From Opisthorchis felineus (Eukaryota > Platyhelminthes > Trematoda > Opisthorchiida > Opisthorchiidae): a stretch of 64,000 bases of DNA. Location: positions 1,456,073 through 1,520,072 of the forward strand of contig SJOL01008988.1 in assembly GCA_004794785.1 (NCBI GenBank), given 5' to 3'. The notes beneath the pieces are model-generated. The model saw only the letters and a program-made list of their open reading frames with translations, did no database searches and was not told the origin of the DNA. The position numbers and the translations under genes are program-made. This document shows positions 45,165 to 57,624 of the stretch, piece by piece; position 1 is the stretch's first letter, and every line of letters begins with the position of its first letter.

Positions 45165-45300
45165 AAAAATTACCTTGTATGAGCTCCGGACCGCGAGGTC
45201 CATGGTTCGAACCAAAACGTGACATTCCAGTTGCTTCTGTCTTCGCTTGGGTAACCTAGAAGTTTGTCAGACGCCGTGGTAGCACGTCAACTGCGCATTG
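45165..45300 (+). repeat. tRNA-like SINE remnant
   Basis: 'ggaccgcgaggtccatggtt' leads into B box 'tggttcgaacc' near 45203, followed by 'ttgcttctgtcttcgcttgg', unlike SINE A or B. Possibly a third or diverged family. Confidence 0.35.
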
Positions 45301-46085
45301 AAAGATACCATAGCTGAGCGAATATTATTACTAATGGGATAAACTAGCCCAATTTTCCCCCGGTTATCAACTCTCCACCATTCTTTACAACGCTCACTGT
45401 GAATAATCCTGGTGTACCAGTAACACCAACTACTGCAGTAGGCTATTTGTCACTGAACTGTGCGTTTAAATCACTGGTCCACGAAAACTGCATTGGGCTC
45501 TTTGCCAATCAGCATCTACCTGCGTCTGATTCTATTCTAGTATTCCATTCCATGGTACAGATTACATATGCTTTACCCTTTATGCCTAGCCAGGATCCAG
45601 TTACAATAGGCCACCCCTTGCAAGGCAACGCTTATTCGGGTAGCTGTGGATAGGATAATCCTCAAACAGATACCTCGACTACATGGGCAACATGCCAACA
45701 CCCCACCAGATTACCCTAGGCCGAGAACAGACGCAGGCCAATTGTAACATGGATATGAGTGGTTCTGAAACCATTCATCATCTTCGTTACGATCACCATC
45801 ATTAACACAACACCAGATAACAATGGATCTTCATTGATGCAAAATCATGTCAATTTATCCTTTAAAAATTTTTATAACGAAGAACAAACATGGGACAGGG
45901 TGGAAGAACTACGGATAACTGTAATAACGACAATGTCTCAATTCAGTCCTAGGACTGATCAACCCAAGCTACCATTTTCAGAAGGATCACCAGAACTGGT
46001 AAAAAAACATCTATTTGACGACAACATTGTGAAAATTCAGATGCCTTCTGGATGTGGTATTTGGCGGCCGGAGATCTGAAATCGT

Positions 46086-46266
46086 CGTTAAGCTGTAACA
46101 CCCTTTCGGTGCCTAGCTGTCATGCAAGACGGAGGAAGCACGACGGCTGAGAAGCTGCCAGGATGCCCAAGCCTAAACAGGAGCAGTCGAAATGCAGAGA
46201 TTGGGTTCGAACCACGGACCTTCCGTTCAGTAAGTTCGCGCCTTAACCACTGAGCTATCTCGAGCT
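46086..46266 (-). repeat. SINE family A copy
   Basis: Minus strand: 'tagctcagtggttaaggcgc' (A box), 'ggttcgaaccc' (B box), family body, ending 'ggtgttacagc'. It lies next to the Ty3/gypsy remains. Confidence 0.65.
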
Positions 46267-46499
46267 AAAACGAAGAGTTGACCATAAGTGCAATGGCTTT
46301 CTGGCTGCTGTCGAGGAATTCATGCGAGATGACTGCGCCAATGACAGTCCAAAGCATTCAATACCACGATTTTCACTGCTGAATCGCGGAGGATGAGAAT
46401 TAAGCCTGAGCTCAGCATGAATTTGATGGTACGTTGGCATTCTTATAACCATGTTCACATGTAGTCCCTCGAAAGTAGCTGGGCCAGTGGGTCTCGAAG

Positions 46500-47200
46500 A
46501 CTAGTTATGACCGGTAGGAACGAGCAATATCGCCTGATGAGACCAAAAAACGATCAGACGGGTGTCACATCTGTAGGTGCACGCGTAAATTTGATGGCGT
46601 CAACGTTCTCCGAGTCTAGTCGGCGGCCACGTTCGTCAATGACGAAACTGAGATATTTTATTGACCGCATGAAGGTGCCTTTTTCTCTGCGCACTCCGAA
46701 GCTGTAATCTTGATTACGATCAAGCATGTAAACAAGGGGCTGCCGCAATTCGCCAGCACTGGAACTCACGACGATGACATCGTCCAACTAAGGGACAACG
46801 CCGGAGGAATTCTTTAGCATCATATTCATAATTCGCTGAAATACGGCTGGCGCTGTCTTGACATCAAACGACAGCCGAGCTTACTGAAACAAACCGCGGT
46901 GCATATCATTGATCAAAAGTCCTCGGGGTTCTTTTGTGGCTTTGACCTGGCAAATCAGTCTTCGCAAAACCTCTGCACCCAATGCGTTTCGCAAACGTCA
47001 TCTGGAGGAGGCATAGGGAACTGATGCATACCCAGTACAGTAGTGAGACCAGTCGAGAGATCTGCATACAAGCGGCCGGTATTGTCAGTCTTTCTCATCA
47101 TTACGGTCCGTTCAGCCTAAGCGGAGTAGTTGGTCGGTTGAGGAACGCCAGCCTTCTAGTCGGTCAAGTTCCTGCCTGAAAACTGGTCTGGAATTGAGGG
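46500..47200 (-). mobile_element. Ty3/gypsy reverse transcriptase, degenerate
   Basis: Read on the minus strand with frameshifts and stops: 'QELDRLEGW', later 'CLSTGLTTVLGMHQFPMP', 'DDVFAKRIGC', 'APAVFQRIMN', then the catalytic region LDDVIVVSSSAGEL and 'SIKYLSFVIDERGRRLDSEN'. These are the ordered motifs of gypsy pol (LD-rule, F-A-K-x-D-L, P-A-x-FQ-RIM, YxDD, KYLGF-x-x-D). The DLADAY core and several codons are lost. Clearly dead. Confidence 0.7.
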
Positions 47201-48580
47201 ACCATAGCCTGGTTTTTGCTTTTGTGCGCCGTCCAAGTCCAGCACCAAAAATGGATGCATAAGGTTGTAGATGGTCCTCCAGTGAGCGTTTCGAAATGCG
47301 AATCTGTGCAAGGTCATCTTCGGGTGCTGCGCGCGTGAGGTTGCAAATAGAATCAATCGGTATTTTAATTGGCTTGTCGATCCAACCACGAGGTCAAGCT
47401 TGAGGCGACTTCAGGTAGCATGTGGCACGTAAGAACGCGTGATAACGATTCCACCAGTCCAACTCGGACTAAGTAAGCATCTACCTGATTATAAGTTTTC
47501 TTCGAGACGTGACAACAGTGATGAGAAAGTAAGTCATTAGACGTCGGAGGCCAAGGTGGGCGGAATGGTGTACTGAACGGGAAATGACGTTGCAGGGAAA
47601 AAATTTTCCAGTCGAATTCCAAACTGGTTTTCCAAACAGTAACCAGGTTCGATGGTTAGAACTGTCTTTCTGGATACCGAGTTCGGTGACTCCGAGACGG
47701 GCCTAACTGCCCGGGCAACTACCAGATGGTCCAATTGGTCCCTCATGAACGCACAGGAATTCATTAACTCCATGTCATGTTCCAGGGGCGAAGTTGCTGT
47801 GATAGTTTCAGAGTTCGCGACGAGCCAAAACACCCAAGTTTTTTCCAGGCGTGTTTACTAGGATGATCTGACTGGCGACAGCAATGTGAGTTTTCAGCAC
47901 TGGGGTACAGAACGACACTTCAAAAGTTGGCTCGTGCAAGTGTACGGGCTAATAGGCGCCTCCTCTTCGGGAATGGCACGATAGTGTATGATAGCACCAC
48001 TGGCGTCTGCTCTACGAATGGTAGTGAAAAGGATAGTGCTTGTGGGTGTAGTTCGTCGAGGTAGCCAGCCATAGAAGACTTGGTGCCGGCAGAGGTGAAC
48101 CGGTAGGTTCATATATATCGCAGTTTATCGGGGCCTGCTCCGTATCAATCAGGGTGCGGTTTTGCTCGGAAACTTCGACCATTTATGCAAGAACGTCACA
48201 TAGAATCAAGGTATCCGTTGCATGTGCACTGCGAATGCCCTCAAATTATGTCGGAAGATCGTTGCCTTTATCTGCGCCATAGGTGAGATGGCTAGCAGTC
48301 TTTCCGACTCTGGGATATATAACTTGTGTTGCAATCAAACCAAACACGAGGATGTTTTCGGAAGTTGAGCAACTTGGCTTTCCAGGTGCTCAAAGAAGTC
48401 CGTGTATGGATGGATGGGTGGATGAATATATTCAGGCTCGGATCACCAAACTGCGTTCTCAAGGCAACTTGTGACTCAGCTACACAAGATGCATTCAGGA
48501 ACAAGTGAATGGCATCTATTGGAACCAACAAATAGGCGAATAAAACCGGAGTGTAAGCAACATCAATCCCGCGCAAAGTA
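47201..48580 (-). mobile_element. Probable upstream part of the gypsy element
   Basis: This lies 5' of the reverse transcriptase in the element's orientation. 'LLNFRKHPRVWFDC' near 48350 resembles the gag signature P-x-F-x-x-x-x-P-x-x-WF. 'GWLPRRTTPTSTILF' near 48065 sits where a protease linker would be. Frames are broken and no retropepsin DTG is visible. LTRs were not found. Confidence 0.35.
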
Positions 48581-51352
48581 AGAAACCAGGTTTGAGATGG
48601 ATAAAAATGAGACCCGCTTGGAGTCTATTAAAGTACGGATTCGTTGAATTTTCTCTTGCTAAGTTGGACGCGCAAGTGAGATCGGGAAATTAGTGACCGG
48701 GTATGCCCTCCGCACGGGTCAATTGCGCTGTTCTTCAGGGAATTCCAACACCTTGCCCCAAACAAGGTCAATCAAATTAGGCCCATGAACATCTACAAGT
48801 TGGCGAGGTTCTGAATGAATTGCATTGCCAGAAGTGACCATTGGAAACGACTTCGAACTGCGCTTCGTTCAGTTCTTTAGGGTATGTCTGGATCTGCAGG
48901 AAATGTATCCATTTAGGATCGAAGCCGATCCCAGGTCCCGGTGCAGTGTTCGCAGGGAGCGAGGGGGAACGTCAGGGAGACCTTTCCTCATGAGGACCCG
49001 ATTGACACTCCACTCGTGTGAAGCCTGTAGGTGGTAGCGTTCATCGGCCCACAATGCAGCCTTATCCAGAGTCAAGCCTATTGTGCACACAGAGTCAGTA
49101 AGGCCCAATAGGAACGAATATCGTCTGGATCGATATACTTGCTAAAGTGCTCAACCTTCGAGCGTAAAACGTAGGCCTGCAAACTGACGAGACCGTAGAA
49201 GGCTACGGAATTCTGTGAGGCGAATCAGGGTAGGAATGCTTCTAGTGGAGGGGAAGGCATCCACTAAAATAAACGGCAGAGAACCGTTAACAGAGAACGC
49301 TTAGCTTAAGTTGCGTGTCTCCAAGCTGTTTTTGTTGCTGTTGCAACAATTCTCAGAGCGGCTTAGATTCAATACACACTGTACGTTCCCGTTCGCTAGT
49401 TGTGACAACGGTAATACCTCGGTCTGATTCTCCCAGACTAGCGTTTTCGAAAGGGGATAACGGCATCCAGTGGGTACTGGGACACGATTGGCTGTCTGAC
49501 ACATATTTTCGACCAATCCTAGCTTGGCTTGATACTGGGCTGGAGAGCTGCGACGTCTTCTGGCCAATCACGTGCGGGTTGGACAGTTGCAGCACACGAC
49601 TGCTTGCAGTGCGGATGTTTTGGCGTAGGATTCCGCCAAACATTAGACTATCACAGACATCCGAGGTGCATGCATCAGCAATCCTCAGTCAGACAATGTA
49701 GATAGCAACTGACAGCGTGAAAGCCACTGACATCGGTAAGCTGCGACAGCAGCCATGCAAAGCAGTGGTCACGTGGGCCCATCCTGGAAGGTGAACAGCA
49801 TCAAAAGCTCCCGTACTTTCCGTAAACTCCTTCAAGCCCTTCCGTCACATCCTATTCAGACCACTTCTAGGCATTTGCCACTCCAAACTAGGCACACAGA
49901 GCACTCCTATTGACAATCGGTACCTCGACATACGTGGCAAATGGCCCAGTCGGCTTTCCTTCCGCTGGTGGATTCAGCCCTTGAGTTGAGTACTTTCCAC
50001 TTCAAAAGAGACCGGTTTTCTAATGGAATGTTGTAACCATTTCAGATCCCAGATCCAGAACGCGCTTAACTTTAAAAGACTCAGATTACAGGAAAACGAG
50101 TGCTCTATCGCGAACAAGCTAGAACAAAATTACAGGGAATGTTCTAAAATGTGAATCGTATTTTGGCGCTCGATTCAACGCTCAGTAGGTTCAGTAGACC
50201 TGAGGGCTTGGACCAGTACCAGCCCAAGCAGAACCGTCGGTTGACAAATTAAATATGACCCTACACCAGGGGCCGATCGTGGTGCAATCAAAAGGGTCAC
50301 TTAACTCAATACACACCGAGCGGCGGGTAGGCTCAGATAAGCTGCAACTGGCGCCTCCCCTCCCCTTTCCACACACTTGGACTGCAACGCCCCTTTAGGC
50401 TACCGCCAGAGGCCTCTCTCTGCCAATTCTCAAGGAACGATGAACCCCTCTGCTTCCCACTGCTTCACGGCCGCAGGCGCTTCGTACCCATTCATCGAAC
50501 GCCTAGGCTCAGTACGTTTGACATTATGAATGAAGCTGGATAATAAGTTGCTCTTGACTGTGAGTTGTATTAGTTTCCTTTTGATGTGTGTTCTCTCTGA
50601 GACTGGGATTCACGACCCAAGTAAGCACACTTAGCTGAGCTCCCCACTGTTTTTATCACTTCGGGCTGCCCCCCACCTCTGAGCCCCCTCTGAGCCTCGT
50701 TTAACAACCTCTGCGTTTGTGCTCCATGAACCCTCAAAAAATCGCTGCCAGTCAACTGCGCCCGCTGAAGCCCCAACATATGTAGCTCTGGTACTCACAG
50801 TACCCATTTCTAAGATACTTGGAGCGTGTTAGTATGGAGGACTAAGAGCTCAGGTATTGTTTCGGTTGTCGGGGATACGAATGCTCGGGAGGTTCGGGTT
50901 AGTACGCTGGAATAAATAAGCACGAACGAAGAGAGACGTCCGCTGCAACTGCATGTTATCAACAGACTGCCCGTGTGCAGTGCTAGCTTCCGAAACAACA
51001 GAAGCCTCTTGGCCACATGGTTGCCCCCGCATTTGAGTTGACCTCCAAACAGACGAACCAGATCGCTTTTAGCCATGAGTGGCGTGAATCAGTGGCTGGC
51101 TGTACTTTCCCCACCCATTGCTGCTTATTTCTGTACTTTTTTGGTGCGTGCAAGTCGACTACACCTCAACTGGCTGCTGAGATTTTCTGCGTCTCTGATT
51201 TGCAACAAACTTATCAAAGCCATCTCCTAAGGTCTCCCGGACAAACAGTCATATGGATTTGATTATTCCCGGAAAGTATTATCTTAGAGTTGCGAAAGCT
51301 TTGGTGCTCTGAGTTTGAATGATCTTAGTCAAATAAGTCAGAACCTTGAATC

Positions 51353-51600
51353 TTGTTTCAAGCCCTGACACCCCGCCGACAATTTGGCCTTAACGGACCC
51401 CTACCAGCTGTGTCAAACGTCGGAGGTGGAATCTCCAGCTCATGCACGTCTCGCTTATCTGTCTCCATCCGGGTGGACGAGACCATCCCAGCCATCTGGG
51501 ATGAAACGACCGTAGGTCCGGCTATAAAAAGTCTGCCCACCATGAGTGACGCAACTACGGAGAACTTGGCTTCACTAGGTTGTAAGTGGACTCATTACAT
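51353..51600 (+). mobile_element. Possible LINE reverse transcriptase fragment
   Basis: 'VGGGISSSCTSRLSVSIRVD' recalls the YLGS-x-IS...I-x-x-RI-x-KA region of CR1/RTE-type LINEs. It lies before, not after, the YADD piece at 51.9 kb, so it is a separate copy or rearranged. Confidence 0.35.
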
Positions 51601-51829
51601 CACGTACATTACATCATCTAACAAAAACACGTGGCGAAGTAACGCGAGGGTATGTGTCCCACACTCTTGGTGCCTCTGGGCTTCCGTGGTGTTGGATTTT
51701 ATTTGACGGTTAGTACCCGTTAGTCCTGTGTGGCAGAGTATAACCTGGAATTCTATGAACACCATACATCCCCTGAATCCTTTAATGTGTGTGCATGTAT
51801 GAGAAGCTCTCCAAAAGTCTTCCAACAAG

Positions 51830-52480
51830 CGGTGGCCTCCAGCGAGAGCCCACTCTCCCCATCTTTGTTTAATTTTGTCGCTAATGAGGTGACCAGGCAA
51901 ACTCCATAAAACCTACAAAATTCATTTGTTCAGTCCAATTTCGACCGGGAATATGCAGACGACATCGCTGTTGTCCTTGAAAAACGACGCGAAGAGCAAT
52001 CACCATGGGGAAAGCCAACCAAGGTCATCCAATCCTTTGGTACTTTCGTCTCACCTATAAAGTGAGAATTCATGTTGTGGGACGTAGAATTTTAGGCATG
52101 CCTCTGGGAGTTTTGGGAGACAATGAAAGTTGTGGAACTACTCGCTACAAGTCTCAGTGTCTCCACGGTAATCTGAGAGAGAAAGTCAACGTGCCAATCT
52201 CAAAGCCCAGTGTTGTGGCCCCCAGTTTGCTTAACCCATGGCAGCAAAGGGGCTTATCAATGGGCCTCGAGGGACGACTGCATCGGACTACACTCCTGGC
52301 TGTGTTGCCGCACAGTTGCAAGACTTGGGTGCTTCGGGCGGAGGATTCCGATCATTTTCAATTAACTAACTTAGCGCCTTAGGACGATATCTATAATCGA
52401 CTAAAATCACCAAATTTGCTCCGGGATTTTTAGAATGGCCACATTTGTTGAACTCAGATTATCCTAGTTCTTTGCCAGCC
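51830..52480 (+). mobile_element. LINE reverse transcriptase, degenerate
   Basis: 'SPLSPSLFNFVANEVTR' (the PLSP-x-LFN box), then after a stop 'DREYADDIAVVLEKR' (catalytic YADD), 'KVIQSFGTFVSP', and further on 'QRRGLSMGLEGRLHRTTLL' and 'CKTWVLRAEDSDHFQL' (the LLYGCETW...LRAED box of RTE/CR1-like LINEs). Stops and frameshifts rule out activity. Confidence 0.65.
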
Positions 52481-54312
52481 GCCTAGTGTGCGTTAACTTC
52501 CCAGAATTACTCATCTTCACTCTCCGAGGCCCAAACATCGTATTAACAGGGATCGGGATGTTGAATGTTCTGGCATGTTTTGGGAGCAGTGTCTAACAAG
52601 CACAAAACTTCAAGGGGAGACTGTCCGTTATTTGCCTATTTTCACTGTTATAATCCGTTCAAAAGTACTCCTCTATGAATAGATCCTTCAATCAGTGGAC
52701 CCGTATACCATCTCCCATCACCCACCACCGACGATGAGGCCTTATTATACATACTTTTGTCTGCTCCCCTTTACTTGGATATCCCCACTAGGTAACTCAT
52801 TGGGAATTCAGGGTGCTACCAGCTAGCTTAAAAATAATTCTGGCATGTGAGGCCTTAGGGCTATTTTCTTCCGGAAGCTGTGCTGGAATAAGCGGTACTG
52901 GCGGAAGGATCTCTCACGTTCCTGCAAGGGACACCGGACGTCTGACCTGGGCCTGATCTCCACTAACAATTTCCCCATGATGAACGACGCCGCTTGACCA
53001 AAGTGACCAAATTATTTTTCGCTGGCACCTCATATACTACTGCCACTCTCCTTTCAAAAAAGTAGCGTCAAGTTCAAGCCTTCGCTGAAGACGTCATTAA
53101 GAGCTGAAGGATGTCTTCAGCCCCTTCGAGTGGACAGCTTCGCCGGCGCTCTCACCACCCGTTTTTGTGCTTTCGGTCATATTGTTCTTGTATTCCATTA
53201 CTCACCTCCCATTTTTCAGTTTAGCTCAGGTGCTTTGTCAGTTGTATACCATGAACACCTTTTTCCTTGCCCGCATCTGTTTTCGGTAAGCCGTCTGCTG
53301 AGTCGTTTTTCGAAGTAGGCATGTTATGCTTAGGCCACCACCCGGCAGAAACAGTCACAGGGGCTCTCAAATCAGCACAGAATCACAAGCATAAGCATAA
53401 CTATTAATAAAACGGACAGTTTATTGATCAAACGGTGACCCACTGGAGAGGATGGCCGCTGAACGCCGCTCACAAAGAATTTGGAGACCGAAAAACGCCT
53501 TTGTGTGCAACGGCCGCAACGTCTGTGCGACAAATTGGTTGCACAACATCCCACTGGGCCTGCCAGTGTCAACCCGCTTGGAGCGGCAAGGTCCTCGTCT
53601 TATTGGATTGCTTGCAGCGATATTTTGTAGATCTGGCTCAATTTTCGTCCCATTTGCGCCCCTCCGTAAAATGCAGGTTCCATATTCCAAACGCAACCCC
53701 CATGCAACTATGTAGTTGATCGCGTTTTTAAATCAACATCACAAACCAGTGGCGAGAAAGCATCAAATGTGTACACATGTCCACTTTATTGCAAATGTCG
53801 TGAAAGCGGTTCCGGAAGCTGGAACGCTGACCTGTCAAGGAATTGAACTAAGTTTCCAATTTGCTTAACGTCTTACTTCCAAAGTACAGAACGGGTTCCC
53901 GCACATTTTATCAGTAATACGAGATTTTGCGGGCAGAAAACGCAGGTACAATTGAAAATTCACTCGCTTACCTGAAAGTAAGACAAATTGGCTTCATGGT
54001 TTATTCAAGAGCTGACTTTTGGCAAAACAGCATTACCCCAATTTCCATTTTACAGCTCACACAGCCAGACCTCAAGAAACAAAAAATTGACGGACTTTCG
54101 AAAGTTTCAGATACGGCAAAGCACGTTAACGATGTCCTCTTGCGGTGTTAGTTACTACGCAAACTAGGGCAGTGTAGACCACGTTCCTGTGCTATGGACA
54201 GACGCACTCGAGGACTCATCTATTCTGAGGGGGTCCAGAAATACTTCTGTGGAGCAGAAAAAACCACTTTGCTGGTGAATGACGGTTTTGTATAATCATT
54301 GAAATAGCACGG
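52481..54312. other. Gene-poor stretch
   Basis: Likely holds the 3' remains of the LINE at its start. ORFs at 53435-53719 (two + frames and two - frames open together) give no usable coding signal. Confidence 0.35.
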
Positions 54313-54549
54313 TCAAGCGAATGAGCGCTGGGGCAAGCATTTATTTTGGACCAGTACTTGTGTAAAATCCAGTGAATTTAGCGCATTGCAATCGACTGTT
54401 CGCCCTGGACGACCATTAATTCCCGTTCTTTTTAGAATGACAGTGGGTGTAATCACTGGTAGCCAATTTAGATTTTCCTCTTTATTGCGGCGAGTAAAAT
54501 CGATTTCAGGAATAAACACTACATTTGGCAACAAATAAATCACACGCTT
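54313..54549 (-). CDS. Gene B, last exon (unrecognised)
   Basis: After acceptor 'tattgattaacag' (branch-point-like TGATTAAC included) the frame reads KRVIYLLPNVVFIPEI, 'RRNKEENLNWLPVITPTVI' and ends CLPQRSFA, then TGA at 54313. Phase 0 in. The intron before it is only 67 nt. In-frame stops lie just upstream inside that intron, which supports a splice boundary. No family recognised. Confidence 0.5.
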   Translation of the reverse strand, partial: KRVIYLLPNVVFIPEIDFTRRNKEENLNWLPVITPTVILKRTGINGRPGRTVDCNALNSLDFTQVLVQNKCLPQRSFA

Positions 54550-54616
54550 CTGTTAATCAATACCTAGCATTGGGGAGCCCATATAGGCATATAAGGTTTG
54601 CGTACATTTGCCATAC

Positions 54617-54771
54617 CCACCAGGCTGGAGCATTCACGTAAAAGCTATTTGATGTCCGCATGCAAAAATCCATGTATGTTGAGTTTCCAAGTGGTAGCGA
54701 AATAACCTGGTGCCCGTCGCAAGTCAAAAGAAGGTATCTAGTGCCGTTTTGAAGGGGAGGTAACTCTTCAC
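54617..54771 (-). CDS. Gene B, exon (unrecognised, glycosylation sites)
   Basis: Acceptor 'aaaggttcctacag' and donor TGGTGG|GTATGG bound 155 nt. The frame reads EELPPLQNGTRYLLLTCDGH, 'ISLPLGNSTYMDFC' and ends NAPAWW. Two N-sequons (NGT, NST) and two Cys suggest a secreted or surface protein. Entry of 2 nt completes the Gly codon left by the previous exon. Confidence 0.5.
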
Positions 54772-54854
54772 CTGTAGGAACCTTTCATTGAGTGTCGAAC
54801 AGCCGCCTCACTGGCACCGTTTGCTAGTTTTTTTATCAAGGCTAAAAAGATCAC

Positions 54855-55014
54855 CCACTAGCTTGCTGGAAAAATGGAAAATGTAACGGCAACATAATGG
54901 CAATTTCCTGCCTGTGGCGGAATTATGTGTTATCCGAGAACACAGAGCACCCTCATCGTGCAGCATTTGGGCGGAAAGACGATCCTTTTTTCTCTGAATC
55001 ACTTTTTCGTGAAA
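54855..55014 (-). CDS. Gene B, exon (unrecognised)
   Basis: Acceptor 'gttgctttgtgatatcaag' and donor GTGG|GTGATC bound 160 nt reading FHEKVIQRKKDRLSAQM, 'GALCSRITHNSATG' and 'LPLCCRYIF'. Phase 0 in, phase 1 out; both match the neighbouring exons. Its ATG-started extension upstream is hydrophobic and could mimic a signal peptide, but the splice reading fits better. Confidence 0.45.
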
Positions 55015-55346
55015 CTTGATATCACAAAGCAACAAATATGAGTTCAAAAAAACAATTATCATTGGAAAATGACCCGTGTTTAATTAAAACTACGTGTTTG
55101 CGAAAACGGACGACCAGCAAACTACTTACTTGACCGCCGCAGATAAGTATATAGGCAAGTAAAATTTCTTAGGGTACGTCCAGGTTGCTTGTCAACTGTG
55201 CACGCTGAGAAAACGAATCAATAAATAACACCCTACTGAATGATCACAGAAGACTAAGAAAATATATTTGTTGACCGATAAAACACCACTGTCTGATTGT
55301 ACGGGACTTTCCCTGCCAAGGTGTGGGCACTGTTAACTGAACTCAC

Positions 55347-55449
55347 TTTACCTGTACGAATGGATTCACATTTTTTTCCGGTATGGTTAGTGCGGAAGCA
55401 ATGTGTGAAAAGGTAACGGTTCATTTCAGAAGAATAGCACTCTGTTCTC
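55347..55449 (-). CDS. Gene B, exon (unrecognised, Cys-rich)
   Basis: Acceptor 'gatgtgtcatttcag' and donor GGTAAA|GTGAGT (strong) bound 103 nt: RTECYSSEMNRYLFTHCF and 'NHTGKKCESIRTGK'. Entry of 1 nt, exit phase 0. An alternative donor five bases earlier (ACAG|GTAAAG) would give phase 1, which does not fit the next exon. Confidence 0.5.
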
Positions 55450-57439
55450 CTGAAATGACACATCAACACCGTAATCAAAAGCACCTGGAATGTTTAAATG
55501 AGATTTCATCAAAGTAAAACTTCCGCATTCCAATCTTAACAGAAAACATCAGGGCATAAATATTTCACTTGGAGTTGGTAACGGGAAGTTGGGTTTAGCA
55601 GGATCTTTTGGTTGGTGATATTTGCGACATCCTAAGGAATGCCCTCACATCTCTCTCTAGGCTCTGCACCCAGTGTATAAACATACTGCTGGAGTTGGAA
55701 GCTATGAAAACGTTGTATCGTTTCTAGGTGATGCCTCATCTTTATTACACTCTGAATGGGGTGCAAGCATTGAATACGCCCCCCAGTAAATACAAGGATA
55801 AAAATGCAGCGGTAAGCGATTGCCATGTCATTTGTCGGTACGAAATTTTTCAACGGAGCACCAAAGGCAGTCCAGAGAGCTGCACTGACATGTAATTTAT
55901 CTGTAGACGGCGCGACGCTGTCGTTTTGGAGGTGGGGTGGGGGTCGCATGGAGTTAGCGGTGAGCCCTACACGGAACCATACTGACTTAACAGAGTAGAA
56001 TACCAAACAAGGATGGCGCGGTCGAAGAACAAAGGACTTGCCGCAGCGGTGCGGACCAGGGCATAAGAACAACCCATGCCGTTTTTAGGGGTTCGCCGGC
56101 ACCTGGTAATGAGCCCCCTCTGTGGGTCCCGTACTGGGTCCCTAGCAGAGGCGTGCGTTCTACTCTCAGGTGACTAACAGAGAGGCCCTTGTAAAATCCA
56201 ATGCATTTGTTTGGAAGTTTGGCATGCGGACGCCTCGGAGGCACTGAAAAAACTCTAGATTTTGGCAACCGTGAATAGAGGCTGAGCGACATATGCGCTT
56301 TTGTGTTTGCATTTGTGTCCATGAGCGGAAGTACTAACATCACGGCCTCTGGTTCTTGATGTGGGTGCACTTGATTACCAGTGGAGGCGAATAGAGGAAG
56401 GGGGTCACTGGTCCTGCATATCATTCTCCCATTGGAAGGATCACCTTTCTTACCGACCAGCCTGCATTTGTTTGGAAAACATTTAGTGCCATTATTATTC
56501 CTTCAGAAACGAAAATTATTAATTCATCTGTTACCGCAAAAACAGCCAGAATATTGCAACCCAGTCATCCATGCATAAATTAAGTTTCAGCCTACCCACT
56601 AGCAGTCAGAATGCCATCGAAACCGCACCACCCGTACAGGTGTCTACTACAAGGGGAAGCATCTACACCTATGTTCTGATATGTATAAAACTGTTTCTTG
56701 GAGTGCAGTGTGCTCAGTACTTTTTAGTTCTACATATACTTTCCTGTGTCATTAACGTTTTTCTACAAACTTTTTTGCACGTCATGGCGAGTATTCATGT
56801 TCATGGAAAAAGTAGTCAATACAGCTTCTGCTGCCACAGTCCATCTCTTTATTCGGCTTATGCTCCAGGGTCTCCAATCTTCCTACAAGATCTCGGGATG
56901 CCCCAACCTCACGCGTACTACTCGACAGAAGCAAGCTTCGTCGCTAAGGTGGATATTTTTATTGGTAGCTCAATCGGCCGTCTGAGTCTGGCGGTCACCA
57001 AAAGTAATTAGCTTCGTTCTAAAATCTCTACGGCCGTAAAAACTCTATTTCCTGTATGATATCCCTCTGCTAAGAATATCCTGCTTATGCTGAGATTCCT
57101 TATCTGCGTCATGCAAAACACTCGTTCTGATTATGTTCTGCCAGTTTAGAGATTGATGTTTGGAGCGTATTGGAGATCTACCGTGCACTTAAACAGAAAT
57201 ATAGGAGTTGTTCCGGTTGCACTTATACAACCGAAGTTTTTGCGCATGCATACCTTTTGATGACGTATTGTCTGTCTTTTGCTTGCATACCCCATATTAA
57301 TGCATAATCAAATTCGCGCATAGATCCGTTTCATAAAAGCATTCCAGAGGGGCATAAAACAGTCACGGACCTGGAGCCCAACCTCAACATCTCAAAGTAC
57401 AAGGCCCCGCCTTGAAACTGTTCTCACCAGAAACCTTAC
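55450..57439 (-). other. Putative gene B intron
   Basis: 2.0 kb. It contains two overlapping 145-codon minus ORFs (55632-56072, 55987-56424) and a + ORF with a hydrophobic middle (56571-57011). None has convincing splice sites or a recognised family. Confidence 0.35.
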
Positions 57440-57599
57440 GGGAATCTCCATAAGTTTAGTAATTCAACACAACAATTTTGCTCCACTTTGAAACATGAAA
57501 CGAGGTCGGGATTTAAGCTGGTATCGTGTAATTTACGAGCCGTCTCCAAAGTAGTGGATCGGCTTCCAAAGAGACCGCCACACTTGGATCCGCAATACA
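57440..57599 (-). CDS. Gene B, most upstream exon found
   Basis: Acceptor 'gatgaaacaaacgcag' and strong donor TTCCC|GTAAGG bound 160 nt: VYCGSKCGGLFGSRSTTL, 'LVSCFKVEQNCCVELL', ending LWRFP. Five cysteines, with C-x3-C at the start as in many secreted Cys modules. Phases (2 nt in, 2 nt out) fit the exon at 55449. An earlier exon must lie above 57602; it was not found. The plus strand is also open here, which keeps confidence moderate. Confidence 0.45.
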
Positions 57600-57624
57600 C
57601 TGCGTTTGTTTCATCATTTGACAT

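Noticed and set aside
53421..53719. Several ORFs near 53.5 kb
   Set aside because: Open on both strands and in two plus frames at once; no basis for choosing one.
54564..54616. Reading straight on from exon 54771-54617 to a donor at AG|GTATTG
   Set aside because: Open, but the resulting phase does not match any acceptor before the last exon; the TGG|GTATGG donor does.
55632..56424. Two overlapping 145-codon minus ORFs
   Set aside because: They overlap in different frames, match nothing I know, and sit inside the gene B intron without matching splice phases.
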